Positions 44,620 through 53,100 of a stretch of 64,000 bases of DNA are shown here, piece after piece. The notes under the pieces are model-generated. The model had not been told where the DNA came from, did not search any database, and saw nothing but the letters and a program-made list of their open reading frames with translations. Each line of letters starts with the position of its first letter. Position 1 is the first letter of the stretch. The DNA comes from DAHUZL01 sp035533215 (GTDB lineage Bacteria > Chloroflexota > Dormibacteria > Aeolococcales > Bog-877), in the NCBI GenBank assembly GCA_035533215.1, contig DATLUG010000005.1:1-64000 (forward strand). The letters run 5' to 3'. A program made the position numbers and the translations under genes.

Positions 44620-45091
44620 GTGCCGGCCGTCCTCGACGCCTCCGCCCTCCTGGCCTACCTCCAGGCCGAGCCAGGCGGTGACGCCGCCGGAGCGGCGATC
44701 CCCGGGGGCGCGGTGATCGGGTCCGTGAACCTCGCGGAGACCTGACACGGCTGGAGCAGGCTCGTCCTGCGCTTGCCACCAGCTCGACGACGCGGCCAGG
44801 CGCACCCCCGACCCGCGGTCACGCCGGAGCCTCGGCTCGGGCGCACCGCGCCTCCCCGGTTCGATCACGGTCGAGCCGTTCACGCCAGCTGACCTGGCAC
44901 GGTGCGCCACACTCGAGCTGACGACGCGCCCACTCGGGCTGGGGCTCGGAGAGCGGGCGTGTCTGGCCGTGGGTCGTCGTTTGGAGGGGCCGGTGCTCAC
45001 GACCGATCGGGTGTGGACTCAGCTCGATCCTGCGCTGATCGGGCTGGAGGTCCGCCGCATCCGCCCGCCGGCCGCCACGCCGACGCCGTAG
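44620..45091 (+). pseudogene. Broken VapC-type PIN toxin gene
   Basis: Six bases after vapB, GTG opens VPAVLDASALLAYLQAEPGG and GGAVIGSVNLAET, a VapC N-terminus with its first catalytic Asp, but it hits TGA at 44743. One base out of register the frame resumes with LTTRPLGLGLGERACLAVGR and then RLEGPVLTTDRVWTQLD, the VapC C-terminus with its conserved acidic residues, ending at TAG 45091. The stretch between is scrambled. The toxin is therefore dead by frameshift and nonsense mutation. Confidence 0.75.
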
Positions 45092-45143
45092 CCCGAAACC
45101 GAGCCGCGGCCCGGAGCGGGCGGAGCCCCACCGTCCGCGACGG

Positions 45144-45497
45144 TCAGAAAGGGGATGCACCGCCTGGCACGGTCGCTGGTCGCAGATCACCGGCGCGTCG
45201 GGCGACGCGATCGTAGCCCGCCTCCTCCTCCGCGGACCCCTCGAACAGGCGGCGCGGGTCATCGGCTCGCCTCTGCCCGGTGCGGTGGTCGGCCAGCCAC
45301 CCACGGGCCGTGGCGTCGCCGGCGTTGGCGTCAGGCACGGCCTGGCGCACGGTCTCCCGCCGGGCCTCGGGCGGGCACTCCTCGGTGCGTGCCCGGAGGC
45401 AGGCGTCCTCAACGGCGCGGCGGGGTCGACCCGGGCCGCCGCGGTTGCCCGGCCCGAAGCGCCCGCCGGTGCCCCGGACCGTTTCCCGGCCGTCCAT
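45144..45497 (-). pseudogene. DUF5681/terminase-small-subunit-like remnant
   Basis: The frame from ATG 45495-45497 reads RGTGGRFGPGNRGGPGRPRR, then ECPPEARRETVRQAVPDANA and GDATARGWLAD. It resembles the N-terminal 'GRF..GN.GGPGRP' proteins often found in phages and mobile elements. The second half loses the pattern and ends at 45144. I read it as a decayed or rapidly diverging copy; it could also be a short functional gene. Confidence 0.5.
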
Positions 45498-45599
45498 ACG
45501 GCTCGAGCGTGGCGCGGGTCCATCGTCGCCGCGACGTCTGCTCCGCGTGGTCACCCGGTGGCGATAGGGCGAGTGGGCGCGCGAGCCGCTCAGCCTGCT

Positions 45600-45896
45600 C
45601 GTCGACGTCCCTGCAACCGCCTGGTCAGCCGCCAGGCTCGTGCTGGCCCAGCGGCCGTACGCTTCCGAGTGCATGCGTCAGGCCGTGGGTGGTGGAGGCT
45701 CGAGGAGGGTCGCCGAGCCGCCGAGCTGGCGCCGGATCGCCTGGGCACGATGGACGGCCCGGTGCCGGGCGTTGGCCTGGCGATCCCCGAAGCTCCGTCC
45801 GTGGCAGTGCCCACCGAGGAAGGAGCGGTCGAGCAGGTGAAGCCGTGCCACCCGCCGCCCGCAGGACCGTCCCGGACACCGCCACCACGGCCGCAC
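45600..45896 (-). pseudogene. Small phage-like gene remnant with an in-frame stop
   Basis: Minus-strand frame: FGDRQANARHRAVHRAQAIR, then RQLGGSATLLEPPPPTA, a TGA at 45678-45680, then RMHSEAYGRWA. Known small proteins of mobile or rhizobial origin have 'IRrrLGGS..LLePFPPkPkgMHrrTYeRL'. Here the same order is kept, but a stop replaces the lysine/glycine region. It lies just upstream, on the same strand, of the DUF5681-like remnant. The family call comes from memory of this pattern. Confidence 0.45.
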
Positions 45897-45995
45897 ACCC
45901 CCAAAGGGAGCAGCCGGACCACTCGTGGGCGACGGTGCAGGCGATCGGCCCCGGGGTCGGCTCGGCCCGGTACGCAGCGGTGTACCGCAGCTCGG

Positions 45996-46328
45996 TCACC
46001 GCGCCCGGCTCGACCACCGCGAGACCGATCTCCCCGGCGGCCCGGTCAGCACGACACAGGGGGATCCCGGCACTGGGCCGAGCGCCATGCGGTCTATGGC
46101 CGACGGTCGCTCCGGGCGGCGCTCGAGCACCACGTCGCTGACGTACGCGAGCCTGCGGCTGCCGGCACCGGCGTTGGGACAGCCCGCGGTCATCCGCTTC
46201 CGGTTGCGTTCGGCACGGAGGAGGACGGCGACGCCGACATCGCCGACGAACCGTGCCAGGCCGGCGATGAGCCGGGCCGAGTCGATCCGCCCGGCGGCGT
46301 CGATCGCGCGCGTCGCCTCGCCCACCAA
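45996..46328 (-). pseudogene. N-terminal fragment of the ECF42-type sigma factor
   Basis: The first 32 codons read VGEATRAIDAAGRIDSARLI and AGLARFVGDVG. This matches the very start of ECF42 sigma factors, which typically continue into the sigma-2 helix 'LAEELAQDA'. The homology breaks off after GDVG near 46233, and the rest of the frame is unrelated. It begins 46 bases after the DGPF/YCII gene stop, the normal gene order for this pair. The C-terminal piece is at 43900-44157. Confidence 0.65.
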
Positions 46329-46374
46329 CCGGGGACGCGGCCCGACCCCCGGGTGCCCCGACCTGGCCGGCCCC

Positions 46375-46749
46375 CTACCGCCCCGCCGCCGCCCGGACCT
46401 CGGGAGGGAAGTCCGACATCTCGAACACCTGGCGGACCTCGATGGCGCCGTCGTCGGTGGGACAGCGCCGCGCCCACTCCACCGCCTCCTCCTTGGACGC
46501 CACGTCGATGAGCCAGTAGCCGCCGATCACCTCCCTGGCCTCGGAGAAGGGCCCGTCGATCACGGTGGGCGTGCCCCCGGCGAAGGTGACGCGCGCCCCC
46601 CTGGAGGTCGGATGGAGGCCGTCGAGGGCGAGCAGCACCCCCGCGGTCGTCAGCTCCTCGTTGTACCGCGCCATCGAGGCGACGGCCTCAGGGCTGGGCA
46701 TCCAGTCGTCCTCGGTGATGTTCGGGATCATGAACAGCATGAATCGCAT
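46375..46749 (-). CDS. YCII-related (DGPF domain) protein
   Basis: 124 residues. It begins MRFMLFMIPNITEDDWMPSP and carries the family signature VIDGPFSEAREVIGGYWLID, followed by SKEEAVEWARRCP. The protein is full length and undamaged, with a good AGGAGAG Shine-Dalgarno before the ATG at 46747-46749. DGPF proteins are the standard genomic partners of ECF42 sigma factors, although their biochemical role is not established. Here the partner sigma factor gene downstream is broken, so this gene is an orphan. Confidence 0.9.
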   Translation of the reverse strand: MRFMLFMIPNITEDDWMPSPEAVASMARYNEELTTAGVLLALDGLHPTSRGARVTFAGGTPTVIDGPFSEAREVIGGYWLIDVASKEEAVEWARRCPTDDGAIEVRQVFEMSDFPPEVRAAAGR

Positions 46750-46884
46750 CGCAGCTCTCCTCGTGGGTTCGGTTGGGGCCGGGACCTCGGCCTTGGCTCA
46801 GACGTCGAACCTGGGGTCGGCACATCGACGGCCGGCCGCTGGGCTCCCACCACCGCGCGCCGACGCCGGTGCCCGGGCCGCCGG

Positions 46885-48303
46885 TCACAGCAGACAGGCG
46901 GCGGGGTGCTCCAGCAGCCAGCAGCAGTGGGCGAGGGCCTCCGCGCCCTCGGCGCCGTCGGTGATGCGGTGGTCGATCGCAAGGGTGAGGGACATCCGCC
47001 AGCCCGCCGTCACCGACCCGTCCACCACGACCGGGGTCTGCTCGGTCGCGCCGACCGCCAGCACGCTCCCCTGGCCGGGGGTGATGATGGCGGAGAAATC
47101 GTGGATCCCGTGCATGCCCAGGTTGCTGAGGGCGGCATGGGCGCCCGAGGTCTCCTGCGGGCGGAGTCGGTTGGCGCGGGCCCTGGCGGCGAGGTCGTGG
47201 GCGCGGCGGGCCAGCTCCGGGAAGCTGACCAGGTCGCAGTCGCGCAGGGTGGGCGCCACCAGGCCCTCCGGCAGCGCCACCGCCAGGGCGATGTTGCTGC
47301 GCGCGTAGCGCCGCAGCTCCCCGCCCACCCAACCGGCGTTGAGGGCGGGATGCCGCTGCAGGGTGAGGGTGAGCGCCCGCAGCACGAAGTCGGTCACCGA
47401 GATGTGGGGGATGGTCGACTCGGGCAGCGCGTTCAGCTGCTCGCGGAGGGCGAGGCCGGCCGCCATGTCGACGCTGGAGGTGAGGTAGAAATGGGGGATG
47501 GTGGACTTCGCCTCGACCATCCGGCGGGCCGTCGCCTCGCGGATCCTGGTGAGGGGCACCACGTCGTAGGGGTCGTCGGCCTCGCCCGGGACCGCGGTGC
47601 GGTCGAACCCGGTGAGGCGCGGCACCCCGGCCGCCGAGCAGCGCTCGACGTCGTCGGCGGTGACCCGCCCGCCGGGGCCGGTGCCGTGGAGCTGGCCGAG
47701 GTCCACCCCCAGCTCGCGGGCGCGGCGGCGCGCGAGCGGGCTGGCCCGCACCCGCCCCCACCCGGGACCCGGAGCGCCCCCACCCCCGCCCCCGGCCGTC
47801 CCGGGCGGCGCGGCGGCGGGCTCGGCCCGCGGCGCGGCGGCGGCGACGGGGTTGGGTGACGGGACCGCCCCACTCGCCGCCGGCGGAGCCGGTGCCGGTG
47901 CCGCGGGCGGTGCCGCGGGCGGTCCCGCCGGCGCCGGCCGCCCGGGGCCGGCGGCGGGGTCCGGTGCCTCCGCCGGAGGCGCCTCGGGGCGCTGGGACCG
48001 GACGGCGGCGGACGCCGCCGGCGGCTGTTCCGGGGCGGCGGGGCGGAGGTCGGCGAGGACCTCCTCGGGCTCGGCGATGATCGCGATGGCGGTGCCAACC
48101 GGGACCCGGCCCCCGGCCTGGACCAGGATCCGCCGCACCACCCCCGACGCGTAGGCCTCGATCTCGATGTCGGTCTTGTCGGTGGCGATGGAGGCGATGG
48201 TGTCGCCGCGGGTGACGGCGTCGCCCTCTTGGCGCAGCCACGCGTTGATGGTGCCCTCGGTCATGTCGTAGCCCATCTGCGGCATCGTCACGGTGTAGGC
48301 CAT
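46885..48303 (-). CDS. Dihydrolipoamide acyltransferase, E2 of a 2-oxo-acid dehydrogenase
   Basis: Transfers an acyl group (acetyl or branched) from lipoate to CoA. The 472-residue protein has an N-terminal lipoyl domain with the modified Lys in IATDKTDIEIEAYASG. A long Ala/Pro/Gly linker (about 85-190) and a peripheral-subunit-binding domain (ASPLARRRARELGVDL, GTGPGGRVTADDV) follow. The catalytic domain ends with the DHRITDGAEG active site. There is one lipoyl domain only. Its ATG shares one base with the E1 beta stop (TGATG). Pyruvate is the likeliest substrate; acetoin or branched-chain oxo-acids are alternatives. Confidence 0.9.
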   Translation of the reverse strand: MAYTVTMPQMGYDMTEGTINAWLRQEGDAVTRGDTIASIATDKTDIEIEAYASGVVRRILVQAGGRVPVGTAIAIIAEPEEVLADLRPAAPEQPPAASAAVRSQRPEAPPAEAPDPAAGPGRPAPAGPPAAPPAAPAPAPPAASGAVPSPNPVAAAAPRAEPAAAPPGTAGGGGGGAPGPGWGRVRASPLARRRARELGVDLGQLHGTGPGGRVTADDVERCSAAGVPRLTGFDRTAVPGEADDPYDVVPLTRIREATARRMVEAKSTIPHFYLTSSVDMAAGLALREQLNALPESTIPHISVTDFVLRALTLTLQRHPALNAGWVGGELRRYARSNIALAVALPEGLVAPTLRDCDLVSFPELARRAHDLAARARANRLRPQETSGAHAALSNLGMHGIHDFSAIITPGQGSVLAVGATEQTPVVVDGSVTAGWRMSLTLAIDHRITDGAEGAEALAHCCWLLEHPAACLL

Positions 48304-49283
48304 CAGAGCACGCTCCGGACCGCCTGCACCACCTGCTCGTGGGAGGGCATCAGGGCCTGCTCCAGGTTGCGGGCATACGGCAGGGGGACGTCCGCCATCG
48401 CCACCCGCGCGATGGGGGCATCGAGGTCGTCGAAGCAGCGGTCCTGGATCTCCGCCAGCAGCGCCGCCCCGAAGCCGCCGGTGCGCCAGTCCTCGCCGCA
48501 CACCACCACCCGGTGGGTCCGCCGCACCGACTGCGCCACCGCCGGGTAGTCGACCGGGCGCAGGGTGCGCAGGTCGATCACCTCGCACTGGCAGCCGTCC
48601 TCGCGCTCCAGGGTCTCCGCCGCCTGCAGCGCCTGCAGCAGCATCCGCGAGTACGCCACCACCGTCACGTCGGTGCCGGTCCGGGCCAGGCGGGCGCGCC
48701 CGATCGGGACCAGCGCGGCGGGGTCGTCGGGCATCGGCCCCTTGGTGCTGTAGAGGAGGCTGTGCTCGATGTAGATCACCGGGTCCGGGTCGCGGATCGC
48801 GGACAGGAGCAGGCCCTTGGCGTCGGCGGGCGTCGAGGGCATCACCACCTTCAACCCCGGCACCGAGGCGAACCATCCCTCGAAGGTCTGGGAATGGGTG
48901 GCGCCCAGCTGACCGAATCCGGAGACCGTGCGGACCACCATCGGGACCGACCACTGCCCCCCGAACATGTAATGGAACTTGGCGGCGCTGTTGACGATCT
49001 GATCCAGGGCCAAAAGGGCGAAGTTGACCGTCATCAGCTCCGCCACCGGCTTGAGCCCGCCCATCGCCGCCCCCACCGCGAAGCCCACGATTCCGGCCTC
49101 GGCGATGGGGGTCTCCATCACCCGGTGGGGCCCGAACTCCTGCACCAGGCCCCTGGTGACGGCGTAGGAACCGCCGTAGCCGGTGATCGACTCCCCCAGC
49201 AGGATCACGTCCTGGTCCCGCAGCATCTCCTCCCGGAGGGCGCTGCGGACCGCCTCCCGGTAGCTGGTCTCCTCCATCCTCAC
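48303..49283 (-). CDS. 2-oxo-acid dehydrogenase E1 component, beta subunit
   Basis: 326 residues. The transketolase-like pyrimidine domain shows TSYREAVRSALREEM, VILLGESITGYGGSYAVT, RVMETPIAEAGIVGFAVGAA (Glu that activates the TPP cofactor) and GATHSQTFEGWFASVPGLKV. The C-terminal domain has VIDLRTLRPVDYPAV. It pairs with the alpha subunit upstream as an alpha2beta2 decarboxylase. The start is GTG 49281-49283, overlapping the E1 alpha stop (GTGA); an ATG two codons later (49277) is equally plausible. It is coupled to E2 by TGATG. Confidence 0.92.
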   Translation of the reverse strand: MRMEETSYREAVRSALREEMLRDQDVILLGESITGYGGSYAVTRGLVQEFGPHRVMETPIAEAGIVGFAVGAAMGGLKPVAELMTVNFALLALDQIVNSAAKFHYMFGGQWSVPMVVRTVSGFGQLGATHSQTFEGWFASVPGLKVVMPSTPADAKGLLLSAIRDPDPVIYIEHSLLYSTKGPMPDDPAALVPIGRARLARTGTDVTVVAYSRMLLQALQAAETLEREDGCQCEVIDLRTLRPVDYPAVAQSVRRTHRVVVCGEDWRTGGFGAALLAEIQDRCFDDLDAPIARVAMADVPLPYARNLEQALMPSHEQVVQAVRSVL

Positions 49284-50410
49284 GCCCCGCCCACCGCGGC
49301 GGGGGGCCGCGCCGCCGCCTCGGCCGGGTCCGGCGGCGGACTCGGCTGGGCGGGGTCGATCGGGTTGGCATACACCAGGTCGCCGGCGGTGGCGGGGTCG
49401 GGCACCGGGGCCAGGTCGGCGGCCGCGACCGCCTGGAGCATCTCCTGCTCCACCTGCTCGTTGACGAGGGTGAGCTCCTGCTCGGTGCAGATTCGCTCGT
49501 CGACCAGAAGGGCGCCGAAGCGGGCGATGGGGTCGAGCGCGCGCCAGCGCCGGACCTCCTCCTTGTCGCGATACAGCTCGGGGTCGGCCATGGAGTGCCC
49601 GCGGAATCGATAGGTGAGGCACTCGACGAAGAAGGGACCGTTGCCGGCGCGGGCGTGCGCGACGGCGTCCGCCACCGTCTCGTAGACGGAGATGACGTCC
49701 ATCCCGTCGCACTGACGGGCCGGCATGGTGTAGCCCTCGGCCCGGATCACCATGTCCTTGACCGGCGACTCCTCGGCCAGGGTGGCTCCCATCCCGTAGA
49801 GATTGTTCTCGCAGATGAAGACCACCGGAACCTTCCAGAGCGCGGCCATGTTGAGGCCCTCGTGGAAGATCCCGTTGCCGGTGGCGCCGTCGCCGAAGAA
49901 CTCCAGGACCACGTCGTCGCGCGCCTGGTACTTGGCGGCGTAGGCCATGCCGGTGCCGATCGGGATGTGCGAGCCGACGATGGCGTAGCCGCCCCAGAAG
50001 TGGCGGGAGCGGTCGGCGAGGTGCATCGACCCGCCCCGCCCCCGCGACAGCCCGGTGGCCTTGCCGAACAGCTCCGCCATGCACGCGGCCGGGTCGCACC
50101 CGCGGGCGAGGGCATAGCCGTGGTCGCGGTAGTGGGTGAGCAGGTCGTCGGTGGGCCGGGCGGCCGCGAGGGCGCCCACCGCCACCGCCTCCTCACCGAT
50201 GTAGAGGTGGAGGAAACCGCCGATCTTGGCCTGGGCGTAGGCCTCGGCGGCGTGCTCTTCGAAATGGCGGATGAGGACCATCTGCCGATACAGCCGGCGG
50301 CAGTCCTCCGCCCCCAGTCCCGGCGGCAGCGCCGACCGCCGCCGCCGCCGCGCTCCCCCCCCGCCGCGACCGGCACGCGCCCCCGGTCGAACGGCTCGGG
50401 TGGCAGCCAC
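49280..50410 (-). CDS. pdhA: 2-oxo-acid dehydrogenase E1 component, alpha subunit
   Basis: 376 residues. Thiamine-diphosphate site: FFGDGATGNGIFHEGLNMAA and VFICENN. Other hallmarks are IRHFEEHAAEAYAQ, LYIGEEAVAVGALAA, YRDHGYALARG, GLSRGRGGSMHLAD and RFRGHSMADPELYR, with the phosphorylation-loop region typical of pyruvate/acetoin E1. An Arg/Gly-rich extension precedes the core. The GTG at 50408-50410 is favoured because a TACAAT box sits six bases before it; longer frames lack support. It is the first gene of E1 alpha, E1 beta, E2; no dihydrolipoamide dehydrogenase follows. Confidence 0.92.
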   Translation of the reverse strand: MAATRAVRPGARAGRGGGGARRRRRSALPPGLGAEDCRRLYRQMVLIRHFEEHAAEAYAQAKIGGFLHLYIGEEAVAVGALAAARPTDDLLTHYRDHGYALARGCDPAACMAELFGKATGLSRGRGGSMHLADRSRHFWGGYAIVGSHIPIGTGMAYAAKYQARDDVVLEFFGDGATGNGIFHEGLNMAALWKVPVVFICENNLYGMGATLAEESPVKDMVIRAEGYTMPARQCDGMDVISVYETVADAVAHARAGNGPFFVECLTYRFRGHSMADPELYRDKEEVRRWRALDPIARFGALLVDERICTEQELTLVNEQVEQEMLQAVAAADLAPVPDPATAGDLVYANPIDPAQPSPPPDPAEAAARPPAAVGGA

Positions 50411-50416
50411 CAAGGC

Positions 50417-50422
50417 ATTGTA
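50417..50422 (-). promoter_or_regulatory. Leaderless promoter of the dehydrogenase operon
   Basis: TACAAT on the minus strand, then six bases and GTG. There is no Shine-Dalgarno. Confidence 0.6.
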
Positions 50423-50661
50423 GCGGCGGGTCTCGGGCCCTCCCGGGCCTGGCCCGGAGCCCCCTCCCGGCGCCGCCGCGATTCGCCGTCGACCACGGTG
50501 GGTACGGTCATACCCGGCGCGGCAGCCGGTCCGGGTAACGCTCGGACGCGTAGCTCCGTTAGCCCCGGTGACGGACCGGGCACCGGACCGCGCCCGCCCC
50601 ACCCCACCTCCGGGCCGCGGCGAGTCGGGGCGTCGCCGCCGCCGCCACAGGACAAGGCACC

Positions 50662-51090
50662 GTGACCATCACCGACATGACCCTTTCCGCCATGACCGTC
50701 AGCGAATCCGACGCCTTCGCCCGGACCAGGGGCGAGATCGTCGAGCGCGAGCTCGCCGACCGCGCCCGCTCGCGGGTTCTCCGCGAGTGCCGGGCCGCCC
50801 TGGGGCTGCTGGACCGCGTCCTCGCCGACCTGGAGGACGCCAGGATCCGCGAGCGCCGGGTGGTGCCGCCGGCCGTGGCCGCCGAGCTTCGGCACGCCCC
50901 CGTCACCAAGCGCGACCGCAGCCTGGCGGCCGCGGTGGCGACCCAGCGGCCCAGCCTCGACCGGGTGCAGGACGCCGTGCTCGACGCCCAGGGTCGGCTG
51001 ATGACCCGGGTGAGTCGGATCCTCGGCCAGCCGGACTGGGAGATGATCGAGGCCGAGGAGATGGCCGAGCTCGAGGCGGAGGGGCGCTGA
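50662..51090 (+). CDS. Hypothetical helical protein
   Basis: 142 residues, not recognised. It is almost entirely alpha-helical and rich in Arg, Glu, Ala and Leu (GEIVERELADRARSRVLREC, ALGLLDRVLADLEDARIRER). It ends in an acidic helix EMIEAEEMAELEAEGR. A coiled coil is possible, and there are no membrane segments. The GTG at 50662 has GGACAAGG upstream; ATGs at codons 6 and 11 are alternatives. It is convergent with the 243-residue gene, 26 bases apart. Confidence 0.6.
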   Translation: MTITDMTLSAMTVSESDAFARTRGEIVERELADRARSRVLRECRAALGLLDRVLADLEDARIRERRVVPPAVAAELRHAPVTKRDRSLAAAVATQRPSLDRVQDAVLDAQGRLMTRVSRILGQPDWEMIEAEEMAELEAEGR

Positions 51091-51116
51091 GGCGAAGGCG
51101 GCTCAGCGGGCGCGGT

Positions 51117-51848
51117 TCAGCCGGACCCGGAGTCGCCGAGGCTCCGGGAGCCGCCCCCCCCGCGGAGCCCGTTGCGGTGGGGGGGCGGCGGGTCGGGCGC
51201 GGTGGCCAGCCGGCTGAGCAGGGCGGCCTGCTCGCGCAGCGCTCGCCGCGAGCGGCTGGAGTCCTGGGCGCGGGGCCGGACCACGAGGTGGGCCTGAGCC
51301 CGCAGCCGCTCCGCCTCGCGCACCTCCCGCACCCGCTCCGCGTCCTCCCTGGTGCGCAGCGTGCGCTCGATCGCCGCCAGGCGGGCGTCGGCGCCCGCCG
51401 CCCCATCGGGGAGCTGAGCCAGCTCGGCCTCCAGCTTGGCCCAGCGCGGCGGCGACAGGCGGCCCTTCGCCAGCTGCAGTCGGGAGATCACCTTGGAGCG
51501 GGCCTGCGACTCGACCTGGCGGGCCGCCCCCTCGGTCACCTCCTGGGCCCTGGCCTCCCGGAGGGCGCGCTGGGCTGCCGCGAGGAGGTCCTGGTAGCCG
51601 TCGACCAGCCGGTCGTGGGCGCCGACCTCCGCCTGGCTCGCCAACTCGGCCCCGCGGGCGACGAGCCCCTCCACCACCTGGCCCTGGCCCAGCTCCTGGA
51701 GCTGGGGGAAGATGAAGGTTCCGCACTTCCGATCGACGTCCACGTAGGCCTGACGGACGGGGACCGGGAGCTCGGCGTGTTCGGGAGGCGGAAGTGGGCT
51801 TCGGGGCACGGTGCGGGTGTCGAGGGGTGGCCGCCGACGGGGGGGCAC
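51117..51848 (-). CDS. Hypothetical coiled-coil-like protein
   Basis: About 243 residues, not recognised. After a Pro-rich start, a short conserved-looking segment (RQAYVDVDRKCGTFIFPQLQ) precedes long Ala/Arg/Glu helices (LLAAAQRALREARAQEVTEG, LAAIERTLRTREDAERVREV). It ends with a Gly/Ser tail. A cytoplasmic scaffold or nucleic-acid-binding role would fit the charge but is a guess. GTG codons at 51854 and 51848 are both possible starts. It lies 35 bases downstream of rpe on the same strand. Confidence 0.55.
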   Translation of the reverse strand: MPPRRRPPLDTRTVPRSPLPPPEHAELPVPVRQAYVDVDRKCGTFIFPQLQELGQGQVVEGLVARGAELASQAEVGAHDRLVDGYQDLLAAAQRALREARAQEVTEGAARQVESQARSKVISRLQLAKGRLSPPRWAKLEAELAQLPDGAAGADARLAAIERTLRTREDAERVREVREAERLRAQAHLVVRPRAQDSSRSRRALREQAALLSRLATAPDPPPPHRNGLRGGGGSRSLGDSGSG

Positions 51849-51883
51849 CGACACCGTACCAAAACCGCGCCGCGCAGGAGCGG

Positions 51884-52564
51884 TCAGTGCCCCGTGGTCC
51901 CACCCTCGCGCCCGATCCGCTCCAGCAGGCAGCGCACCCCGCCGGCAGCCCCTCCCACCGCGCCGAAGATCGCGGTCCCGGCCACGAGCACGTCGGCGCC
52001 GGCCTCGACGCATGCCGCGGCCGTGTCGTGGTCGACGCCGCCGTCCACCTCCAGCTCGCAGCGACTCCCGAGGGCGTCGATGCGCCCGCGCAGCTGGCGG
52101 AGCCGCTGGTAGGTGTGCGGGAGGAGGGTCTGACCGCCGAATCCGGGGTCGACCGACATGACGAGGGCCAGCTCGATCTCCGGAAGGAGATCGTCGAGCA
52201 GGCTGACCGGGGTGGCGGGATTGATGCCGACGCCGACCCGGGCGCCCAGGCGATGGATGGCGGCCACCGTCCGGTGCAGCTGTCGGACCGCCTCCACATG
52301 GACGGTCACGAGCTCGGCCCCGGCCTCGACGAAGGCGGGGACGATCGCGTCCGGCTCCAGGACCATGAGGTGGACCTCGAGCGGGAGCCGGGTGCTCCGG
52401 CGGCAGGCGTCCACCGTCGCGGGGCCCATGGTGAGGTTGGGGACGAAGTGGTTGTCCATCACATCGATGTGGATCCGGTCGGCCCCGGCCCGCTCGCAGT
52501 CCTGCAGCTCGGCCCCCAGCCGGCTGAGGTCGGCGGCGAGGATGGAGGGCGCCAGCAGGGTCAT
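51884..52564 (-). CDS. rpe: Ribulose-phosphate 3-epimerase
   Basis: Interconverts ribulose 5-phosphate and xylulose 5-phosphate. The 226-residue TIM barrel has LLAPSILAADLSRLGAEL, ADRIHIDVMDNHFVPNLTMG (metal His/Asp), LEVHLMV, VGVGINPATP, MSVDPGFGGQ and LEVDGGVD, then VAGTAIFG at the phosphate site. The length is normal. The ATG at 52562-52564 overlaps the stop of the decayed gnd frame (ATGA), a trace of former coupling. It is part of the tkt-tal-(gnd)-rpe cluster. Confidence 0.95.
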   Translation of the reverse strand: MTLLAPSILAADLSRLGAELQDCERAGADRIHIDVMDNHFVPNLTMGPATVDACRRSTRLPLEVHLMVLEPDAIVPAFVEAGAELVTVHVEAVRQLHRTVAAIHRLGARVGVGINPATPVSLLDDLLPEIELALVMSVDPGFGGQTLLPHTYQRLRQLRGRIDALGSRCELEVDGGVDHDTAAACVEAGADVLVAGTAIFGAVGGAAGGVRCLLERIGREGGTTGH

Positions 52565-53100
52565 CGCCGGTCCCCGCCGGCACCGCTCGTCGCCGCCGCG
52601 CGGGCGCGACCGGGTTGCGGAGGGCGGCAACCGCCGTGGCGCGGACGGCGTCGCTCGGGCGGGCGCGCCGGCGCCCGACCAGCGAGGGCACCGGCGCCGG
52701 CTCCCCGTCCCCCCCCCACCACGAGGCAGGAGGCGACCGAGAGCCCCGAGTCCCCGCCGGAGTCGCCCGCGTCCACCAGGTCGAGGCGGCGGCGGCGCGG
52801 GCGGTCGGCCGGCCGCCCCGAGTCCCCGAGGCGGGAGTCGGCTCCGTCGAGAAGGGCGTCGCCGCGGCGGCGACAGCGCCCGAGGCCGTCGATGGCCGAC
52901 GTCACCGGAGCACCCTGCGAACCCGTCATCCCGATCGGCCGCCGGAGGGCGGGCGGTCCCGCCAGCGGCGCCAGGTCGGCGACCCCCCTGGCCCGGCGCG
53001 CCGCCGCCGCCACCCGGCTCCCGCAGCGGGCGGCGACCCGGTGGTCGCCCTCCTGGCGCCGCTGGACGGTGCGGCCGGGCCCGACCATCCCCAGTTCCAT
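52561..53100 (-). pseudogene. Decayed 6-phosphogluconate dehydrogenase (gnd) fragment
   Basis: The frame opens ATG with MELGMVGPGR, the usual start of actinobacterial-type Gnd (which reads MELGMVGLGRMGANM). Later it keeps RGDALLDGADSRLGDSGRPA and DLVDAGDSGGDSGLSVASCL then VVGG, corresponding to 'GD.viDGGnS.y.D..rra' and 'lD.GtSGG..Gl..G.clMvGG'. The dinucleotide-binding GxGxMG is destroyed, and the catalytic Lys domain and the whole C-terminal helical domain are gone; full-length Gnd is about 300 residues or more. The frame stays open to a TGA that overlaps the rpe ATG. I regard it as a pseudogene with preserved coupling. Confidence 0.65.

Noticed and set aside
50411..50602. Longer N-terminus for the E1 alpha subunit
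   Set aside because: The added residues are low-complexity, and a -10 box sits directly before the GTG at 50410.
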